The notes: generated by a model from the sequence alone, not told the origin. DNA of 64,000 nt from Scybalousia_A sp045221575 (GCA_045221575.1 JBGUWU010000031.1:1-64000); one strand, 5' to 3'. Counted from the first letter of the stretch, positions 1 through 8,836 are shown. Numbers and translations: made by a program.

Positions 1-1962
1 TCAGGTATTAAGCCTGAAAATCTAAACAAAACAGTAAGCCCTGCTGAAGATTTCTATGAATTTGCTTGTGGTGGTTGGATGAAAAACAATCCATTGCCTG
101 CTGCTTATTCTCGTTTCGGCTCTTTTGACCAATTGGCTAAAGACAACAGTGAAAGAATTAACAACATTCTTAACGATTTGTTGAAGAAGAACTACGCTAA
201 AGGTACAGCAGAGAGAAAACTTTCAGATCTTTACAAAATGGCTATGGACTCTACAAAGAGAAACGCTGATGGAGTAGCTCCTGTTATGCCTATGTTAAAA
301 GAGATAGAGGCTTGTAAAACTATGAACGACCTGTATAACTTACAGTTTAAGTATGCTCAATATGGTGTTCAAGAGTTTATGTATATGGGCTTCAATGCAG
401 ATGAAAAAGATTCCAAAAACAATATTCTTAACATTTATCAAGGAGGTTTAACTCTTGGTCAAAAAGAATATTATTTGGATAACGATGGTCCCACAAAGGA
501 AATACGTGAAGCTTACAAAAAACATATAGTAAGAATGTTTAAGTTGTTTGGCTTCAAAGATAAAGATGCTAAAAAGAAAATGCAGTACATAATGAATGTT
601 GAAACTGCTATCGCAAAAGTTTCTCTTTCTCGTACAGAACTTAGAGATGTAGAGGCTAACTATAACAAAATGACTCTTAAAGAATTTGAAGCTAAATATC
701 CAAATGTTCCATTGCGTAAGGTAATGAATGCTATGGGAATAAAAGATATTTATTTCCAAAATATGATAGTTGGTCAGCCTTCATTTGTAGCAGGAATCAA
801 CGAACTGCTTGCAAAAATCAAACCAGAAGAGTGCAAAGCTTATTTTGAATGGGACTTTATAACATCTGCTGCTTCTTATCTTAGTGATGAAATAGCAGAG
901 GCTAACTTTGATTTCTTTGGTAAAACTCTTTCAGGTTCAAAAGAAATGCAACCACGTTGGCGTCGTTGTACTTCACAAGTTGAAAGACAAATGGGAGAAG
1001 CCTTAGGCAAGATGTATGCGGAGAAATATTTCCCTGCAAGTTCAAAAGAAAGAATGGCTAAACTTGTAAAGAATCTTCAAATAGCTCTTGCTGAAAGAAT
1101 AAAAGCTCAAGATTGGATGACACCAGAAACAAAACTTGCTGCCTTAGAAAAGTTACTTACTTTCTATGTTAAGATAGGCTATCCAGATAAATGGACTGAT
1201 ATGTCAGGCTTGAATATTGATGCTAACAAATCTTACTATGAAAATATAATAGAGTGCAATCGTTTTTGGACTAAAGATAATATTGATAAAAAAGTAGGCA
1301 AACCTGTTGATATAGATGAGTGGCAGATGTACCCACAAACTGTTAATGCTTACTATAACCCAACAACAAATGAAATTTGTTTCCCTGCCGGTATCTTACA
1401 GTATCCTTTCTTTGATCCAGAAGCAGATGATGCTTTCAACTACGGTGCTATAGGCGTTGTTATCGGTCACGAAATGACTCACGGCTTTGATGACCAAGGT
1501 TCTCACTATGATAAAGATGGCAACATGACTGATTGGTGGGTTGCTTCTGACGTTGAGAACTTCAAAGAAAAAGGTCAAAAATATGCTGAGTTCTTCTCTA
1601 AGATTAAAGTGTTGCCTGACCTTGATGCTAACGGACAACTTACATTAGGAGAGAACCTTGCTGACCACGGTGGTTTGCAAGTTGCATGGTATGCTTATAA
1701 GAATGCTACTAAAGGTAAGACTCTTCCAGAAATAGACGGCTTTACCGCAGACCAAAGATTTTTCCTTGCTTATGCAGGTGTTTGGGCAAGCAATATAACT
1801 GAACAAGCTATACGACAGCAAACAAAATCTGACCCTCATTCTTTGGGACGTTGGAGAGTAAATGGTGCTTTACCTCATATAGATATGTGGTACAAAGCAT
1901 TCAATGTTAAACCTTCAGACAAAATGTATATCAAACCAAGTGAGCGTTTAAAACTTTGGTAA
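1..1962 (+). CDS. M13 family zinc metallopeptidase (neprilysin/PepO-like), 5' end outside window
   Basis: The reading frame is open from the first base, and the codons before the first internal ATG at 79 encode DFYEFACGGWM, a conserved N-terminal M13 signature, so the gene begins upstream of the window. The visible 653 codons hold the NAYY substrate-binding motif (near 1347), the zinc motif HEMTH (codons from 1468) and the third zinc ligand in ENLAD (from 1651). M13 enzymes are usually exported and cleave oligopeptides of up to about 40 residues; the signal peptide would be off the edge. The end is SERLKLW rather than the CxxW seen in neprilysin, as is common in bacterial members. A strong terminator follows, so it is last in its transcription unit. 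Confidence 0.96.
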   Translation, partial: SGIKPENLNKTVSPAEDFYEFACGGWMKNNPLPAAYSRFGSFDQLAKDNSERINNILNDLLKKNYAKGTAERKLSDLYKMAMDSTKRNADGVAPVMPMLKEIEACKTMNDLYNLQFKYAQYGVQEFMYMGFNADEKDSKNNILNIYQGGLTLGQKEYYLDNDGPTKEIREAYKKHIVRMFKLFGFKDKDAKKKMQYIMNVETAIAKVSLSRTELRDVEANYNKMTLKEFEAKYPNVPLRKVMNAMGIKDIYFQNMIVGQPSFVAGINELLAKIKPEECKAYFEWDFITSAASYLSDEIAEANFDFFGKTLSGSKEMQPRWRRCTSQVERQMGEALGKMYAEKYFPASSKERMAKLVKNLQIALAERIKAQDWMTPETKLAALEKLLTFYVKIGYPDKWTDMSGLNIDANKSYYENIIECNRFWTKDNIDKKVGKPVDIDEWQMYPQTVNAYYNPTTNEICFPAGILQYPFFDPEADDAFNYGAIGVVIGHEMTHGFDDQGSHYDKDGNMTDWWVASDVENFKEKGQKYAEFFSKIKVLPDLDANGQLTLGENLADHGGLQVAWYAYKNATKGKTLPEIDGFTADQRFFLAYAGVWASNITEQAIRQQTKSDPHSLGRWRVNGALPHIDMWYKAFNVKPSDKMYIKPSERLKLW

Positions 1963-1989
1963 GATAAATAAAAGATAAACTTAATCTAT

Positions 1990-2036
1990 GTTGCTCAAGT
2001 TTTGTGAGATAAAGCAAGATTTGAGCAACTTTTTTT
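1990..2036 (+). terminator. Rho-independent terminator after the M13 peptidase
   Basis: GTTGCTCAA (1990-1998) pairs with TTGAGCAAC (2021-2029), the stem can continue inward with wobbles, and a run of seven T follows. It separates the peptidase from the acyl-CoA reductase. Confidence 0.8.
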
Positions 2037-2099
2037 ATTCTTTTGATTTACAATAAAGAAAATAAAAAATCGTTACTACAATAACTTATAGTTTGACTT

Positions 2100-3110
2100 A
2101 TGAATATGACTAAAAGAGAAGATATTATTGAAGCCCTATCTTGTTTAGGTGAAGATATTAAGGAGAATTTTAACAAAGAGCCTTATCTTTCTATGTATGA
2201 AAAAGCACAGAGAGAAAATGCTTGGTTCTTAAAAGATAATATTCAATATGCTTTGCAACAATTTCTTGTTTGGTTAAGGAAAGATATTTTAACAAATTTT
2301 GCTAACCATTATCATTTTAACGAAAAAACAAAAAATCTTGCAATAGTATGTGCTGGCAATATTCCTGCAGTAAGTTTTCATGATATTCTTTGTGGTCTTC
2401 TTGCCAATTGTTCGCTTCAAGTCAAACTATCTTCTAACGACAATGTTATAATTCCTTTTTTGTTGAACAGAATAAAAGGCAAAGAAAACCTGCCAATTAG
2501 ATTTGTAGATAAGATAAAAGACTTTGATTTAGTGATTGCTACGGGTAGTAATAACAGTTCGTTGTATTTTGAGTCATACTTTAAAAACTATCCTCATATA
2601 ATTAGAAAAAGCCGTTCTTCTATAGCCGTTGTGAAAAATGAAGACAATATTTGTGGAATAGAAGATGATGTATTTATGTATATGGGCTTGGGTTGTAGAA
2701 ATATATCTTTGTTGTTTTTACCTGTAGGCTTTGATGTTAATAGGTTGAAAGAGAGTTTTAATAAATATTCTTACCTTGTAGATTTTCATAAATACAAAAA
2801 TAATTATGATTACTATCGTGCTGTCTTTCAGATGAATAATATCAACACCATAGATGGAGGATTTTATTTGCTAAGAGAGATAAAACAGAATCATTGTCCG
2901 ATAGGTGTGATAAACTATTGTTTCTATGAGGATTACAAAGAGATAGAAGATTTTATTTTCAACAATAAAGAAGAGTTGCAGTGTATTGTTGCGAACAAAA
3001 ACACCTTAAACAAAGAAATAAAAGTCGTTCCTTTTGGCAAGGCTCAGTCTCCAGAGATAGATGATTTTGCTGACAATATCGATACTATGGATTTCTTAAC
3101 AAAGTCTTGA
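2100..3110 (+). CDS. LuxC-like acyl-CoA reductase
   Basis: A 336-residue protein resembling the LuxC/acyl-CoA reductase family (PF05893), which reduces acyl-CoA or acyl groups to aldehydes. Recognisable parts are the nucleotide-binding stretch LAIVCAGNIPAVSFHDILCGLL (about residues 79-100), then VKLSSND and RKSRSSIAVV, as in the shorter Bacteroidota versions (about 340 residues against about 480 for luminescence LuxC). No lux or fatty-acid genes are adjacent, so the physiological substrate is unknown. The ATG at 2100 is used; a second ATG at 2106 would remove only two residues. It is flanked by a terminator upstream and a 21-bp repeat array downstream, and so looks monocistronic. Confidence 0.8.
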   Translation: MNMTKREDIIEALSCLGEDIKENFNKEPYLSMYEKAQRENAWFLKDNIQYALQQFLVWLRKDILTNFANHYHFNEKTKNLAIVCAGNIPAVSFHDILCGLLANCSLQVKLSSNDNVIIPFLLNRIKGKENLPIRFVDKIKDFDLVIATGSNNSSLYFESYFKNYPHIIRKSRSSIAVVKNEDNICGIEDDVFMYMGLGCRNISLLFLPVGFDVNRLKESFNKYSYLVDFHKYKNNYDYYRAVFQMNNINTIDGGFYLLREIKQNHCPIGVINYCFYEDYKEIEDFIFNNKEELQCIVANKNTLNKEIKVVPFGKAQSPEIDDFADNIDTMDFLTKS

Positions 3111-3128
3111 TATTTTTATCAAAAAAGA

Positions 3129-3212
3129 GTTGCTTTTCATTTACGAAAAGTTGGTTTTCATTTACGAAAAGTTGATTTTAATTTGCAAAAAGTTGATTTT
3201 TTTTCTTTCATT
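3129..3212 (+). repeat. 21-bp-period tandem array, GTTGA type, four units
   Basis: GTTG(C/G/A)TTTT cores begin at 3129, 3150, 3171 and 3192, exactly 21 bp apart. Each is followed by an ATTTaC-like spacer and a run of A. The array lies between two convergent genes and runs into the CGGCG-type repeat at 3222. Reverse-complement units of the same family occur at 11465, 25535 and 47787. Confidence 0.85.
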
Positions 3213-3221
3213 TTTGTGTTC

Positions 3222-3300
3222 AGAAACGGCGTTTTCGTGTCTAAAAAACCTTGTTTTTATAGTATAAAAATGGCGTTTTTGAAATTAAAAACGCCGTTAT
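3222..3300. repeat. CGGCG-type 21/22-bp repeat; last pair forms a hairpin that can act as terminator
   Basis: Cores CGGCGTTTT at 3227, CCTTGTTTTT at 3249, TGGCGTTTTT at 3271 and CGCCGTTAT at 3292 are spaced 22, 22 and 21 bp. The last two are inverted with respect to each other: AATGGCGTTTTT pairs with AAAAACGCCGTT, followed by ATTTTTT. They could end transcription of the acyl-CoA reductase and, from the other side, of the radical SAM gene. The same sequence type recurs at 18241-18339. Confidence 0.75.
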
Positions 3301-3314
3301 TTTTTGATATTTAG

Positions 3315-4265
3315 TTATTGATTTAAAAATCTATTATTCTCAAAATCAGGCACGCAACTATCAACAGAAGAGAGTTCTTGTAGCCAACCTTTATACAAAC
3401 CTAATGAATAAAAATAGTCGGCAACTTCTTCGTATTCTTCTTTTCTCAATGTTCTGTTCAAGTTTTCGTATTCTTCAATCTTAAATGGTGGAAAATATTG
3501 TCCCATAAGCGATATACTAACTGCCATAGATATTTCTTCAGCGATAGTTTTTAATACTTTTTTGCTTTCTTCCACATAGTTAGGCAAGATAAGATGACGT
3601 ATAATCAAACCGCTTTCGGCTAATTCTTTTTCATCTGTGATAAGTGTTGAGCCTTTTTGTCTATACATTTCTTTAATTGCGTTCAAACAATGGGTAGGGT
3701 AGTCTTTAATCTTAGAAAACTGTCTTGCAATATCTTCGCTTGCATATTTAAAGTCAGGGATATAGACATTTATATCGTTCTCCAACTTTTGTAACACTTC
3801 TACGTTATCATAACCTGAACTATTATACACAAAACGAGGATAGACTTCTCTTTTGTGCAGTTCTCTTATTATTACGTTCATCATAGGTATATGAGGAGTA
3901 GGGGAAACGAAGCCTACAATATTCTCACTTGTCTGTAATATTTCAAGAATCTTAGTTATAACGCTTTCTACATCTGAATATTGATTCTTGCAAGGAAGAG
4001 AATTATTGGATATGCTTTTGTTTTGACAGAAAATACACTGGCAGTTGCAGTGAGAAAAAAATACATTGCATATACCTTTTTCACCACATAAAACGGGTTC
4101 TTCACCTTTGTGATTGCAGATGAGTGCAATGTTGATATTTGCGTCTATATTGCAGTAGCCTCTTTGATTATTGAGCCTATCAACCTTACATCTGTGAGGA
4201 CATAACTCACAAGAAGACAAGGCTTTTATCTCTTCTTCAGTATAGTAATTAATAATATTGCTCAT
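3315..4265 (-). CDS. Radical SAM protein of the PflA-like COG1313 type
   Basis: A 316-residue radical SAM enzyme. The cluster motif is C-x3-C-x2-C in CNCQCIFCQN. It is preceded by an N-terminal cysteine set (CELCPHRCKVDR and GYC) and the segment CNHKGEEPVLCGEKGICNVFF, typical of the family related to pyruvate formate-lyase activase. The substrate is unknown; members often lie near AmmeMemoRadiSam or glycyl-radical genes, but none are here. The reading frame stays open upstream to 4418, but that extension would run through tRNA-Glu on the other strand and has no conserved residues. The ATG at 4265 (MSNIINYY) is therefore taken as the start. Confidence 0.85.
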   Translation of the reverse strand: MSNIINYYTEEEIKALSSCELCPHRCKVDRLNNQRGYCNIDANINIALICNHKGEEPVLCGEKGICNVFFSHCNCQCIFCQNKSISNNSLPCKNQYSDVESVITKILEILQTSENIVGFVSPTPHIPMMNVIIRELHKREVYPRFVYNSSGYDNVEVLQKLENDINVYIPDFKYASEDIARQFSKIKDYPTHCLNAIKEMYRQKGSTLITDEKELAESGLIIRHLILPNYVEESKKVLKTIAEEISMAVSISLMGQYFPPFKIEEYENLNRTLRKEEYEEVADYFYSLGLYKGWLQELSSVDSCVPDFENNRFLNQ

Positions 4266-4317
4266 TTTTATGTGTCTGAAAATTTTTTGCAAAATAAATA
4301 AAATTTTCTCAAAAAAC

Positions 4318-4348
4318 TTTGTCAATTTTCTTTTTTTATTTAATTTTG
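4318..4348 (+). promoter_or_regulatory. Bacteroidota sigma-ABfr type promoter of the tRNA pair
   Basis: TTTG at 4318-4321, a 19-nt spacer, then TAATTTTG at 4341-4348: a full match to the Bacteroidota -33/-7 consensus TTTG-N19-TAnnTTTG. The tRNA-Glu 5' end lies 19 nt downstream, leaving a short leader. It overlaps the 5' leader of the divergent radical SAM gene. Confidence 0.85.
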
Positions 4349-4366
4349 CACTCTGATTTAAAGAAT

Positions 4367-4441
4367 GGCGCATTCGTCTAGTTGGCCTAGGACGTGAGAT
4401 TCTCATTCTCAAAATCAAGGGTTCGAATCCCTTATGCGCTA
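4367..4441 (+). tRNA. tRNA-Glu (anticodon CUC)
   Basis: A complete cloverleaf folds by hand. Acceptor arm GGCGCAT/ATGCGCT (4367-4373 with 4434-4440) has a G-U first pair. The D stem is GTCT/GGAC. The anticodon stem TGAGA/TCTCA encloses loop TTCTCAT (4400-4406), giving anticodon CTC at 4402-4404. The T arm is AAGGG-TTCGAAT-CCCTT. The discriminator is A at 4441 and CCA is not encoded. The CUC isoacceptor reads GAG. Confidence 0.95.
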
Positions 4442-4481
4442 CAAAAATTAGGATAAGAAAGGAAAAGAGAGTAGAGAGAAA

Positions 4482-4568
4482 GGAAAATTGCCAGAGTGGT
4501 TGATTGGGCTTGACTCGAAATCAAGTGTACGGGTAACTGTACCATAGGTTCGAATCCTATATTTTCCG
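4482..4568 (+). tRNA. tRNA-Ser (anticodon CGA)
   Basis: The acceptor arm is GGAAAAT/ATTTTCC (4482-4488 with 4561-4567) and the discriminator is G. The anticodon stem CTTGA/TCAAG (4509-4513 with 4521-4525) encloses CTCGAAA with anticodon CGA at 4515-4518 (C at 4516). A long variable arm (TGTAC...GTACC) is typical of class II serine tRNA. The T arm contains GGTTCGAATCC. It lies 40 nt after tRNA-Glu and is probably co-transcribed. Confidence 0.95.
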
Positions 4569-4625
4569 CAAATGAGTTTTGTAAATTAAATTTTTTCATA
4601 ATCATTTTTGTTTTAGTATATTTGA

Positions 4626-4658
4626 AGAGTGTTGTTGCGAAACAACGCTCTTTTTTTT
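4626..4658 (+). terminator. Terminator of the tRNA-Glu/tRNA-Ser transcript
   Basis: AGAGTGTTGTT (4626-4636), tetraloop GCGA, AACAACGCTCT (4641-4651, one G-U pair), followed by eight T. No T run exists on the other strand, so it acts on the plus strand only. Confidence 0.88.
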
Positions 4659-4692
4659 GTGTTTATGTTCAAGATTAAGTAAGCGAGATGTT

Positions 4693-5259
4693 TTAAACTC
4701 TTGTTACAATAGAAAGGAATAACTTTTCTTTTTCAAGGTATTGGGAAATAATATATGCGTTGTTCTTAGTGTAACTTTGATTTAGAATAAATTCTTTAGG
4801 AGATAAGTCTATATTATCAAAGTTGTTGGCAATACCTGTTCCCGTCATTTTTACAAAGGCTTCTTTTATTGTCCAAAGTTGAGTAAAAGCAGCATCTTTA
4901 TCTTGCTCTGGTAAAGAATTTAGGTAATTGTTTTCTTGTTCATGAAAGAATCGCTTTGAGATAGTTCTCTTTCCAAGTCTAAGACTTTCTATATCAATGC
5001 CAATATCTTTGTTGTCAAAGCAGACAGCAATGTAATCAGTTGTATGAGAGATAGAAAAAAGCAAACCACTTTGATTTACAAAATATGGTTTGCCTTTATC
5101 TGTTCTTGCAATAGTATAATCAGCAAGTATTCCTTGATTCTTTATATTTTCTATAAGGTATTTTTGAGCAAAGATAGAAACATTCGCTTTCTTAGAAAGA
5201 TTTTCATCGTTTCCAAACTTTTTTGCTAATTCTTCTATCTTTGAAATAAAATACAACAT
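4693..5259 (-). CDS. 4'-phosphopantetheinyl transferase superfamily protein (Sfp/AcpT-like)
   Basis: A 188-residue protein with the two conserved PPTase motifs: DIGIDIESL (magnesium-binding Asp and Glu, about residues 98-106) and FTQLWTIKEAFVKMTG (about 133-148). FSISHT corresponds to the first substrate-binding motif. These enzymes move phosphopantetheine from CoA onto a serine of acyl or peptidyl carrier proteins. No carrier protein or polyketide gene is close, so it may serve fatty-acid synthase or another dedicated carrier. It lies 20 bp downstream of the dnaJ stop on the opposite side of the operon and could not be driven by it unless the order dnaJ-then-PPTase reads through, which the minus-strand arrangement allows. 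Confidence 0.88.
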   Translation of the reverse strand: MLYFISKIEELAKKFGNDENLSKKANVSIFAQKYLIENIKNQGILADYTIARTDKGKPYFVNQSGLLFSISHTTDYIAVCFDNKDIGIDIESLRLGKRTISKRFFHEQENNYLNSLPEQDKDAAFTQLWTIKEAFVKMTGTGIANNFDNIDLSPKEFILNQSYTKNNAYIISQYLEKEKLFLSIVTRV

Positions 5260-5279
5260 CTAAGTATTTTCCTATTCGT

Positions 5280-6455
5280 TTAAGAAAACATATCTTTCAT
5301 TTTATCAAAGAAACTTTTCTCCTTTGCGTTTGGATTTGGCTTAAAGTTATCTATCGTATCCAATTTCTCTAATAATTCTTTTTGTTCTTTAGTTACAGAT
5401 TTAGGAACCCAAACATCAACTCTGACAAGCAAATCTCCTCTATTATAAGGGCTGCCAAACTCTGGCAAACCTTTACCTCTTAATCTGTAAATCTTACCAC
5501 TTTGCATACCTTGTTCAATTTTGAACTTTACTTTGCCATTTAGCGTTGGAACTTCTATTGTTGTTCCCATAACAGCTTGAGCAAAGGTTATATAAGTTTG
5601 AAGACAAAGATTAGAACCATCACGTTCAAAATTCTCGTGTTCAAGTTCTTCTATAGATACTATTAAATCTCCTGCGATACCATTTCTTGCTCCTGCATTA
5701 CCTTTTCCAGAAAATGACAATTGCATTCCATCTGCAACTCCTGCAGGAATATCTATTTCAATAACATCTTCACCTCTTACTATACCATCACCATGACATG
5801 TAGGACATTTATCTTTTATAATCTTTCCTTCACCACCGCAGTTAGGACAAACACTTTGTGTCTGCATTTGTCCGAGAATAGTTCTCTGAGTCTGAATAAT
5901 TACTCCACTTCCATGACAATGTGGGCAAGTTTCCATACTACTTCCCGCCTTAGCTCCAGATCCTCCACAAGTTTGACAAGGAATATATTTATTTACCTTT
6001 ATTTTCTTTTTTACTCCTTTATCTATCTCTTCTAAAGTTAGTTTCATTTTTACTCTAAGAGAAGATCCTTTATTTACTCTTCTACCTCCACCGCTTCTTT
6101 GTCCTCCAAAGCCAGAGAAACCTCCGAAACCAGAGAAACCTCCTCCAAAGCCTCTTCCTCCAAACACATCTCCAAACATTGAGAATATATCATCAAGATT
6201 TATTCCTCCAGAACCAAATCCTGCACCTTCTCCTAATCCAGCTTCTCCAAACTGATCATATCTTGCACGCTTATCTTTATCGGATAAAACACTATAAGCT
6301 TCAGCAGCTTCTTTAAATTTTTCCTCAGCTTCTTTATCTCCTGGATTTCTGTCTGGGTGATATTTTAAAGCGAGTTTTCTATATGCTTTCTTTATCTCGT
6401 CTTCGTTAGCATTTTTTGCTACACCTAAGACCTCATAAAAATCTCTCTTTGCCAT
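5280..6455 (-). CDS. dnaJ: Chaperone protein DnaJ
   Basis: A 391-residue Hsp40 co-chaperone of DnaK. The J domain (about residues 1-70) has the HPD motif in YHPDRNPGDKEAEEKFKE. A Gly/Phe-rich linker follows (about 75-125). The zinc domain carries four CxxCxGxG repeats: CQTCGGSG, CPHCHGSG, CPNCGGEG and CPTCHGDG. The C-terminal substrate-binding domains are complete. It follows grpE by 19 bp, forming a grpE-dnaJ heat-shock pair. No dnaK or hrcA gene is in the window. Confidence 0.98.
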   Translation of the reverse strand: MAKRDFYEVLGVAKNANEDEIKKAYRKLALKYHPDRNPGDKEAEEKFKEAAEAYSVLSDKDKRARYDQFGEAGLGEGAGFGSGGINLDDIFSMFGDVFGGRGFGGGFSGFGGFSGFGGQRSGGGRRVNKGSSLRVKMKLTLEEIDKGVKKKIKVNKYIPCQTCGGSGAKAGSSMETCPHCHGSGVIIQTQRTILGQMQTQSVCPNCGGEGKIIKDKCPTCHGDGIVRGEDVIEIDIPAGVADGMQLSFSGKGNAGARNGIAGDLIVSIEELEHENFERDGSNLCLQTYITFAQAVMGTTIEVPTLNGKVKFKIEQGMQSGKIYRLRGKGLPEFGSPYNRGDLLVRVDVWVPKSVTKEQKELLEKLDTIDNFKPNPNAKEKSFFDKMKDMFS

Positions 6456-6474
6456 AAACTAAACTCCTTACAAT

Positions 6475-7116
6475 TTATATTGAAACAACAACCTTAGAAT
6501 ATCTTATAACTTTGTTATTTAAATAGTATCCTTTTTGTACTTCATCAAACACTTTACCTTTGTCTTCTTCGTTTTGTGCTGGAAGTTGAGAAACGGCTTC
6601 GTGCAGATTTTCATCGAACACTTCTCCCTTTGCATTAATAGGTTTTAAACCTTTATGCTCTAATGTGGAAAGAAGTTTTTTGTAGATAAGAGTTAAACCT
6701 TCTTTTGCATTCTTTATCTTTTCATCTTCTTCTTTCTCCATTGTTTGCAATGCTCTTTCAAAGTCGTCAATGATAGGTAGAATATCTTTAATCAAACCTT
6801 CAGAAGCATTCTCTATTATATCCAAACGCTCTTTATTAGTACGTTTTCTATAGTTTTCAAATTCAGAGTAAAGTCTTAGGTATTTGTCATTTATCTCCAA
6901 TAACTTGTTTCCAAGACTTTCTGTTGTCTCTTGTTTAGTATCTTGTTTTGATTCTTCTGCCTCTGTTGTTTGTTCTTCGCTATTTTCTTGTTCTACTTTT
7001 CCTTTAGCTTCTGTATTGTTATCTTGTTGAGTTTTTTCTTCCTGGTTAATTTCTTGATTCTTTATATCTTTATCTTCTTTTTTCATCTTTATTTTGTCTT
7101 TTTTTAGTTTAAACAT
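6475..7116 (-). CDS. grpE: Nucleotide exchange factor GrpE
   Basis: A 213-residue GrpE. The first 70 or so residues are an acidic Glu/Gln/Lys-rich, low-complexity extension. The long dimerisation helix (KLLEINDKYLRLYSEFENYRKR) and the C-terminal beta domain (FDENLHEAVSQLPAQNEEDKGKVFDEVQKGYYLNNKVIRYSKVVVS) follow. It releases ADP from DnaK. The start is uncertain: the ATG at 7116 is used, but an ATG ten codons later (MKKEDKD) is equally plausible because the extension is unconserved. It is first gene of the grpE-dnaJ pair. Confidence 0.95.
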   Translation of the reverse strand: MFKLKKDKIKMKKEDKDIKNQEINQEEKTQQDNNTEAKGKVEQENSEEQTTEAEESKQDTKQETTESLGNKLLEINDKYLRLYSEFENYRKRTNKERLDIIENASEGLIKDILPIIDDFERALQTMEKEEDEKIKNAKEGLTLIYKKLLSTLEHKGLKPINAKGEVFDENLHEAVSQLPAQNEEDKGKVFDEVQKGYYLNNKVIRYSKVVVSI

Positions 7117-7165
7117 CTCTTTTTCAAAATTTGTTCCTTAATTGTGATAGTATGACAAAATGTCA

Positions 7166-8836
7166 TTAGTTTTTTAATTCTCGTTTAATAAAAATATCTG
7201 TTGGTTTCTTTGGCTTGTCTTCTATTTTCCAAACAAAACCTTTAAGGTGTTTGACCTCATAAGAAAGTTTTTCATCATCATCCATATAAAAATTAGGATT
7301 ATCAAGGGCAGTCATTTTCTTTATATCTCCTTTATTGAAATAAAGATTCAACTGCCGAGCCTTACCAATATTAATTCCTGTAAGTTCTTTCTCTTTTTGA
7401 GGTTTAGAAACGTCTATTGTATCTTGTGTTGTAAGGGTTGAAAGAGTAGAGTCTTGGTCTTGATTTTTCTTTTTCTTCTCGTCCCAAAGGTAATAAACTA
7501 TTTCGCTGTTACCAACAATCTCTGCGTATTTGATACTATTCTTTTCAAACCAGCCGGTTAAACTTTTACCTATAACTTGATTGAAATATTGTTCAGTTAA
7601 GGTGTCTGAATTTTGAACAATCAAAGGATTTGGAAACATATATAGTTTTTTTATTCCTTTTTCTGTTGTTTCCATAACAATAGTATCAGAAGAAAGTTGT
7701 GTGTCTTCTGTCCAAAGCATAGGAGATACAAGCATGGTAAGTATAGAATCTTCCACTACATAATGACACCATTCGCTTGCTCCTTGAAAATCTTCTCTGA
7801 AAAACTTACAATGAGGGAAACCATATAAATCATAGACCTTATAATTAGTATCCATCTCTATTCTTAAAGTATCAGAGTGGAAATAAAGAGTGTCTTCTTT
7901 GTCAATCTGTTTGCAAAGCACATTGCCTGTGAGAATAGCTATGGACAATGTGTCAATAGTGTTTAATACTGCACTATCACAGGTGGTTATCATATCGTTA
8001 GTTGTATCTTGCATAAATAAATTTCCAAAAGCGAAGCCTCTTTTTTCTTTTCTATGATAATAAATAGTATCTCCTGTTATGTATTGGTCTTTTGTATAGA
8101 CTTCTGGACGTTGTTCGGAATAGACTTCTTCTGTGTTTGTATTGTAAGTGCCTTGAGTTGTGAGAACCTTAGTGCTGTCTTCCATATCTATTTGCGTTGG
8201 ACCGAGGAAAATAGCTTCATCTTCTTTGCTATCATAATAAAGAGAGTCTGTGTAAATAGTAGCATCTGGTGAAGTAACCACAACAGAGTAATAAAAATTA
8301 AAGAATTTATCATCTATAAAGTAAATTCCTTCTTTACTTTTTAAAGTATTTTCCTCGTCCCAAATATCTGCACCGGTAACATAACGAACAGTATTATCGT
8401 TTCTATCCAATAGCAAGTAATCAGTTTGCATAGTAACTTCTTTATCTTCCAAAATAACAGTCTTACCAGTCAAATGTCCAACACGTTCATTGCCGTAGTA
8501 ATGCAATTCATCGCCGGTTAGACGTGTGTCTTTTTGAACCATAACTATATTATTGAAAGCAAAGAAATAATTTTCTTTCCTGTTATATATTGCAGAGTCG
8601 CAATACATCGTCATACTGTCATGTACGAATACAACATTATTAATAAGGATTATATCATCGGGGTTTTCTGGTCTAATATAACCAACTTGAGAGCGATAAT
8701 CTATTTGTTTTTGAGCAGAAAGGTTGTTATTCAAACAAAGAACACAAACAAATAACAATAAAAATTGCAGGCTCAAATTAAACCTACAATTTCTTATATT
8801 AGCTTTGTTTTGTATTCTTTTGAAAAAATATAACAC
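7166..8836 (-). CDS. OstA_2 / LptA-like periplasmic protein, probable LPS transport
   Basis: A 556-residue secreted protein whose N-terminus carries a hydrophobic signal (about residues 20-41, ending SAQ). The body is made of repeated short beta-strand units such as ITLINNVVFVHDSMTMYCDSAIYNRKENYF with changes, HLTGKTVIL and FAFGNLFMQ. This is the OstA/LptA jelly-roll pattern found in lipopolysaccharide transport proteins. Bacteroidota commonly carry this long OstA-like form (PF13100). The charged C-terminal tail ends KPTDIFIKRELKN. It lies 49 bp upstream of grpE on the same strand and follows the PepSY-like gene by 24 bp. A link to envelope stress would be an inference from position only. Confidence 0.8.
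   Translation of the reverse strand: MLYFFKRIQNKANIRNCRFNLSLQFLLLFVCVLCLNNNLSAQKQIDYRSQVGYIRPENPDDIILINNVVFVHDSMTMYCDSAIYNRKENYFFAFNNIVMVQKDTRLTGDELHYYGNERVGHLTGKTVILEDKEVTMQTDYLLLDRNDNTVRYVTGADIWDEENTLKSKEGIYFIDDKFFNFYYSVVVTSPDATIYTDSLYYDSKEDEAIFLGPTQIDMEDSTKVLTTQGTYNTNTEEVYSEQRPEVYTKDQYITGDTIYYHRKEKRGFAFGNLFMQDTTNDMITTCDSAVLNTIDTLSIAILTGNVLCKQIDKEDTLYFHSDTLRIEMDTNYKVYDLYGFPHCKFFREDFQGASEWCHYVVEDSILTMLVSPMLWTEDTQLSSDTIVMETTEKGIKKLYMFPNPLIVQNSDTLTEQYFNQVIGKSLTGWFEKNSIKYAEIVGNSEIVYYLWDEKKKKNQDQDSTLSTLTTQDTIDVSKPQKEKELTGINIGKARQLNLYFNKGDIKKMTALDNPNFYMDDDEKLSYEVKHLKGFVWKIEDKPKKPTDIFIKRELKN

Noticed and set aside
4266..4418. 51-residue N-terminal extension of the radical SAM protein
   Set aside because: The extension runs through tRNA-Glu and its promoter on the opposite strand, is Arg/Lys-rich without family resemblance, and an ATG at 4265 gives a normal N-terminus.
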